From positions 1-6,988 of the forward strand of contig DATFPQ010000253.1 of the NCBI GenBank assembly GCA_035264765.1: a stretch of 6,988 nucleotides of DNA, in the 5' to 3' direction. The stretch comes from DATFPQ01 sp035264765. Lineage in GTDB: Bacteria > Actinomycetota > Actinomycetes > Actinomycetales > Angustibacteraceae. This document shows, piece after piece, positions 4,708 through 6,988 of this stretch; the stretch's first letter is position 1; every line of letters begins with the position of its first letter. The position numbers and the translations under genes are program-made. The notes beneath the pieces are model-generated. The model was not told the DNA's origin and made no database searches. It saw only the letters and a program-made list of their open reading frames with translations.

Positions 4708-6988
4708 GTGGGCTGCCTCAGGATGGGGTCCGTGCCCAGTCCCATGCCCGGCCCCCGCACTGACCTGGCCCCCACCACGGCCGACCTCGCGGGACTGTCC
4801 AGCACCGAGGCGGAGGCCCGGCGACGCCGGGGCGAGGGCAACGAGGCGGGCAGCGCCTCCTCACGCAGCTACGCACGGATCGTGCGGACGAACGTCCTGA
4901 ACCCCTATAACACCATCCTGTTCGTGATCGGCGCCGCGCTGTTGGCGCTGGGCCGATACAGCGACGCGCTGATCAGCGTCTCGATCGGCCTGCTCAACGC
5001 CGTGATCAGCGCCGTGCAGGAGATCCGGGCCAAGCGACAGCTCGACCAGCTGCAGCTGCTGGCCCGCAGCGGGGTGGTCGTCGTCCGCGACGGCCAGGAC
5101 ACCGAGGTCTTCCCCGAGGCCGTGGTGCGCGGTGACGTCGTACGAGTCCGTCCCGGCGACCAGCTCGTCGTGGACGGCCCCGTACTCCAGGGGGCGATCG
5201 AGGTGGACGAGTCACTCCTGACCGGCGAGTCCGACGCGCAGCTGCGGTCCCCGGGCGGAAACCTGCTGTCGGGCAGCCACTGCGTCGGCGGGGCCGGGCT
5301 GCAGCTGGCGCGGGACGTGGGTGCGGCCAGCTACGCCAACCGGCTGACGGCCCAGGCGCGGCGCATCTCGACCGACACTACCCCGCTGCAGCAGCAGATC
5401 GGCTTCTGCGTCCGCCTGGTCATGGTGATCGTGATCCTGATGAGCGGGGCGATCCTGCTGCAGGCGGCCCTGGAGGGCCTGTCCGTCCTGCGCGTCGTGC
5501 AGACCACGGCGGTGCTCTCGGGCCTGGTCCCCTACGGCCTGTTCTTCCTCATCGTCGTGGCCTACACCGTCGGCGCCGTGGCCTGTTCGCGGCAGGGGGC
5601 ACTGGTGCAGCGGGTCAACGCCGTGGAGTCGGTGAGTAACGTCGACGTGGTCTGAACCGACAAGACCGGCACGCTGACCACGGGCCGCCTTACCGTGGCC
5701 GAGGTGGCACCCGTCGGCGGGCACGACGCCGGCGCGGTCACGGCCGCCCTGGGGACGATGGCGCGCACCACGACCGCAGCCAACCTGACCACCACGGCGC
5801 TCGCCGCGCACTTCCCCGGAGGACCGGTGCCGGTCTTCGAGGAGGTGCCGTTCAGCTCCTCGCTGCGCTGGAGCGCGGTGCGCACAACCGGCGCGACGTG
5901 GGTGCTCGGCGCGCCGGAGGCCCTGGCCCCCGCCGTGCGCGGGCCCGACGTCACCGCGCAGGTGCAGGCGCGCACCGCGCAGGGGCTGCGGGTCCTGGTC
6001 TTCGCGCGGGCAGTCGATCCCACCGCTGCCTTACGCGACTCCGACGGCAGGCCGGCTCTGCCGGCCCTGGAGCCCCTTGCGGTCGTCGCCTTGGCCGACG
6101 AGCTGCGCCCGGACGTCCCCGACACCCTCGCCCGCTTCAGCGAGGAGGGCATCGCGCTGAAGGTGCTCTCCGGCGACGACCCCGACACGGTCGCCGCTCT
6201 CGCGGCCCGTGCCGGGCTACGGGACACCGAGCCCGTTCACGCCGGCCACCTCGCGCACCTCGACGATGCCGAGCTGGACGCATTGGTCGCGCGAGGAGCC
6301 GTCTTCGGCCGGGTGGCTCCGGAGCAGAAGGAGCGCATCGTCGCCTCCCTGCGCCGGCAGGGTCGATACGTGGCCATGGTCGGCGACGGCGTCAACGACG
6401 CACGCGCACTCAAGGCCGCGCAGGTCGGGGTGGCCATGCGCAGCGGCAGTGCCGTCACCCGAGACATCGCTGACATCGTCCTCGTCCATGACTCCCTGAG
6501 CGCGCTCCTGCCCACCCGCCGGCACGGCCGGCGCATCATCAGCGGCATCGCCATATCCGCTCAGCTGTTCCTTACCCGCGTCGCCACCCAGGCGCTGGTC
6601 ATCGTCGCGGTCACGATGCTCGGGCTGGGCTTTCCGTACTCCCCCGCCCAGACGGGGCTGACCCTGTTCACCGTTGGCCTGCCCACGATCTTCCTCACGG
6701 CCTGGGCCAGGCCCAACGCACCCTACCGGCACCTGCTGATCAACCTGGCCCGGTTCGTTTTGCCCGCTGCCGTGATCACCGCCGGGGCCGGGGTCGGCGT
6801 CTACACCCTGCTCTACACCGGCATCACCCACGGGTTCACCGACCCTGCCATCCAAAGCAATATGGTCGCCGAGTTCGAGCAGTACACCGGCCTCACCTAC
6901 GGCGTCGATGCGAACTTCGAGCAGGCAGCTGCCACCCTGGGCGCCCAGACCGGCCTGTCGACGTTCGTGTCCCTGGCTTCCATTCTGC
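4708..6988 (+). CDS. CtpE-like cation-transporting P-type ATPase with in-frame TGA at the active site, 3' end outside window
   Basis: The product is an integral-membrane ion pump driven by ATP through an aspartyl-phosphate. From GTG 4708: N-terminal actuator helix (28-62), M1-M2 (about 67-103), A domain with DESLLTGES (TGES 172-175), M3-M4 (about 233-290), then SNVDVV, TGA at codon 316, and TDKTGTLT with phosphorylated D318. Downstream are nucleotide-domain LGAPEAL, P-domain LSGDDPDT, FGRVAPEQKERI, GDGVND (559-564), then C-terminal membrane helices up to the window edge (760 codons; CtpE is about 800). The pattern VDVV-C-ADKTGT and FGRVRPDQK in Mycobacterium CtpE, a calcium transporter, is the closest match I recall. 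The frame has no other stop in 444 codons after TGA, and codon use is unchanged across it. M4 has VPYGL instead of the PEGL motif, so ion specificity may differ. TGA occupies the Cys position, so selenocysteine insertion, a fresh nonsense mutation or a sequencing error are the options. A restart at GTG 5695 would lose D318. Confidence 0.85.
5653..5698 (+). promoter_or_regulatory. Candidate selenocysteine codon with bacterial SECIS-like hairpin
   Basis: TGA 5653-5655 is followed by CCACGG (5678-5683), a nine-base loop GCCGCCTTA (5684-5692) and CCGTGG (5693-5698). The stem is a perfect six pairs, extendable by G5676-C5699 if A5677 bulges. The loop starts with G and lies 28 bases after the TGA. 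This falls within the general bacterial SECIS description (apical loop roughly 16-37 bases from UGA, short stem, G among the first loop bases). In DNA this GC-rich such hairpins also arise by chance, so it is suggestive only. Confidence 0.4.

Noticed and set aside
5695..5697. Independent second gene starting at GTG 5695 after the TGA
   Set aside because: It would lack the DKTGT aspartate and all N-terminal membrane and actuator parts, and has no ribosome site. The downstream part is the same ATPase.
1..6988. CRISPR array, toxin-antitoxin or other defence system
   Set aside because: No spaced direct repeats of CRISPR type and no recognisable defence-gene domains were seen on either strand.

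Overview
The DNA is very GC-rich, with G or C at most third codon positions. It carries actinobacterial-type genes: a pSAM2-like tyrosine integrase, a winged-helix protein typical of actinobacterial integrative elements, and a CtpE-like P-type ATPase. I infer a high-GC actinobacterium, possibly of the Frankia/Geodermatophilus type. The genus cannot be fixed from the sequence alone.

Positions 1-2829 look like mobile-element DNA. An integrase pseudogene enters from the left edge. It has two single-base frameshifts, an internal deletion that removes the catalytic-arginine region, and no C-terminal catalytic box. At 915-959 lies a perfect 45-base copy of the 3' half of a tRNA-Lys(CTT) on the minus strand, running from the anticodon loop to an encoded CCA. 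This is the usual core of a tRNA-directed attachment site. Beyond it are two translationally coupled genes: a hypothetical protein with a possible zinc site (1142-1774) and a winged-helix, replication-initiator-like protein (1771-2829). The second gene contains three tandem palindromes spaced 23-24 bp apart, which resemble origin iterons. The order integrase, att core, then rep-like gene suggests a junction between two decayed elements, or a circular or tandem form.

Positions 2830-3442 hold no convincing gene, only several short perfect hairpins. A secreted protein with two PepSY-like repeats follows (3443-4075); its repeats are about 95% identical as DNA. A strong GC-rich terminator hairpin comes after it. 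Next is a very short lipoprotein (4328-4585), probably a truncated remnant.

From 4708 to the right edge runs a cation-transporting P-type ATPase of the CtpE type. Its frame is open across the whole stretch except for one TGA at 5653-5655. That TGA sits where CtpE has Cys, two codons before the phosphorylated Asp of DKTGT. The TGA is followed at bacterial-SECIS distance by a perfect 6-bp stem whose loop begins with G. The gene is therefore either a candidate selenocysteine P-type ATPase or a gene freshly inactivated at its active site (or a sequencing error). This is the most interesting point in the window. No selenocysteine machinery genes (selA, selB, selC, selD) lie in the window.
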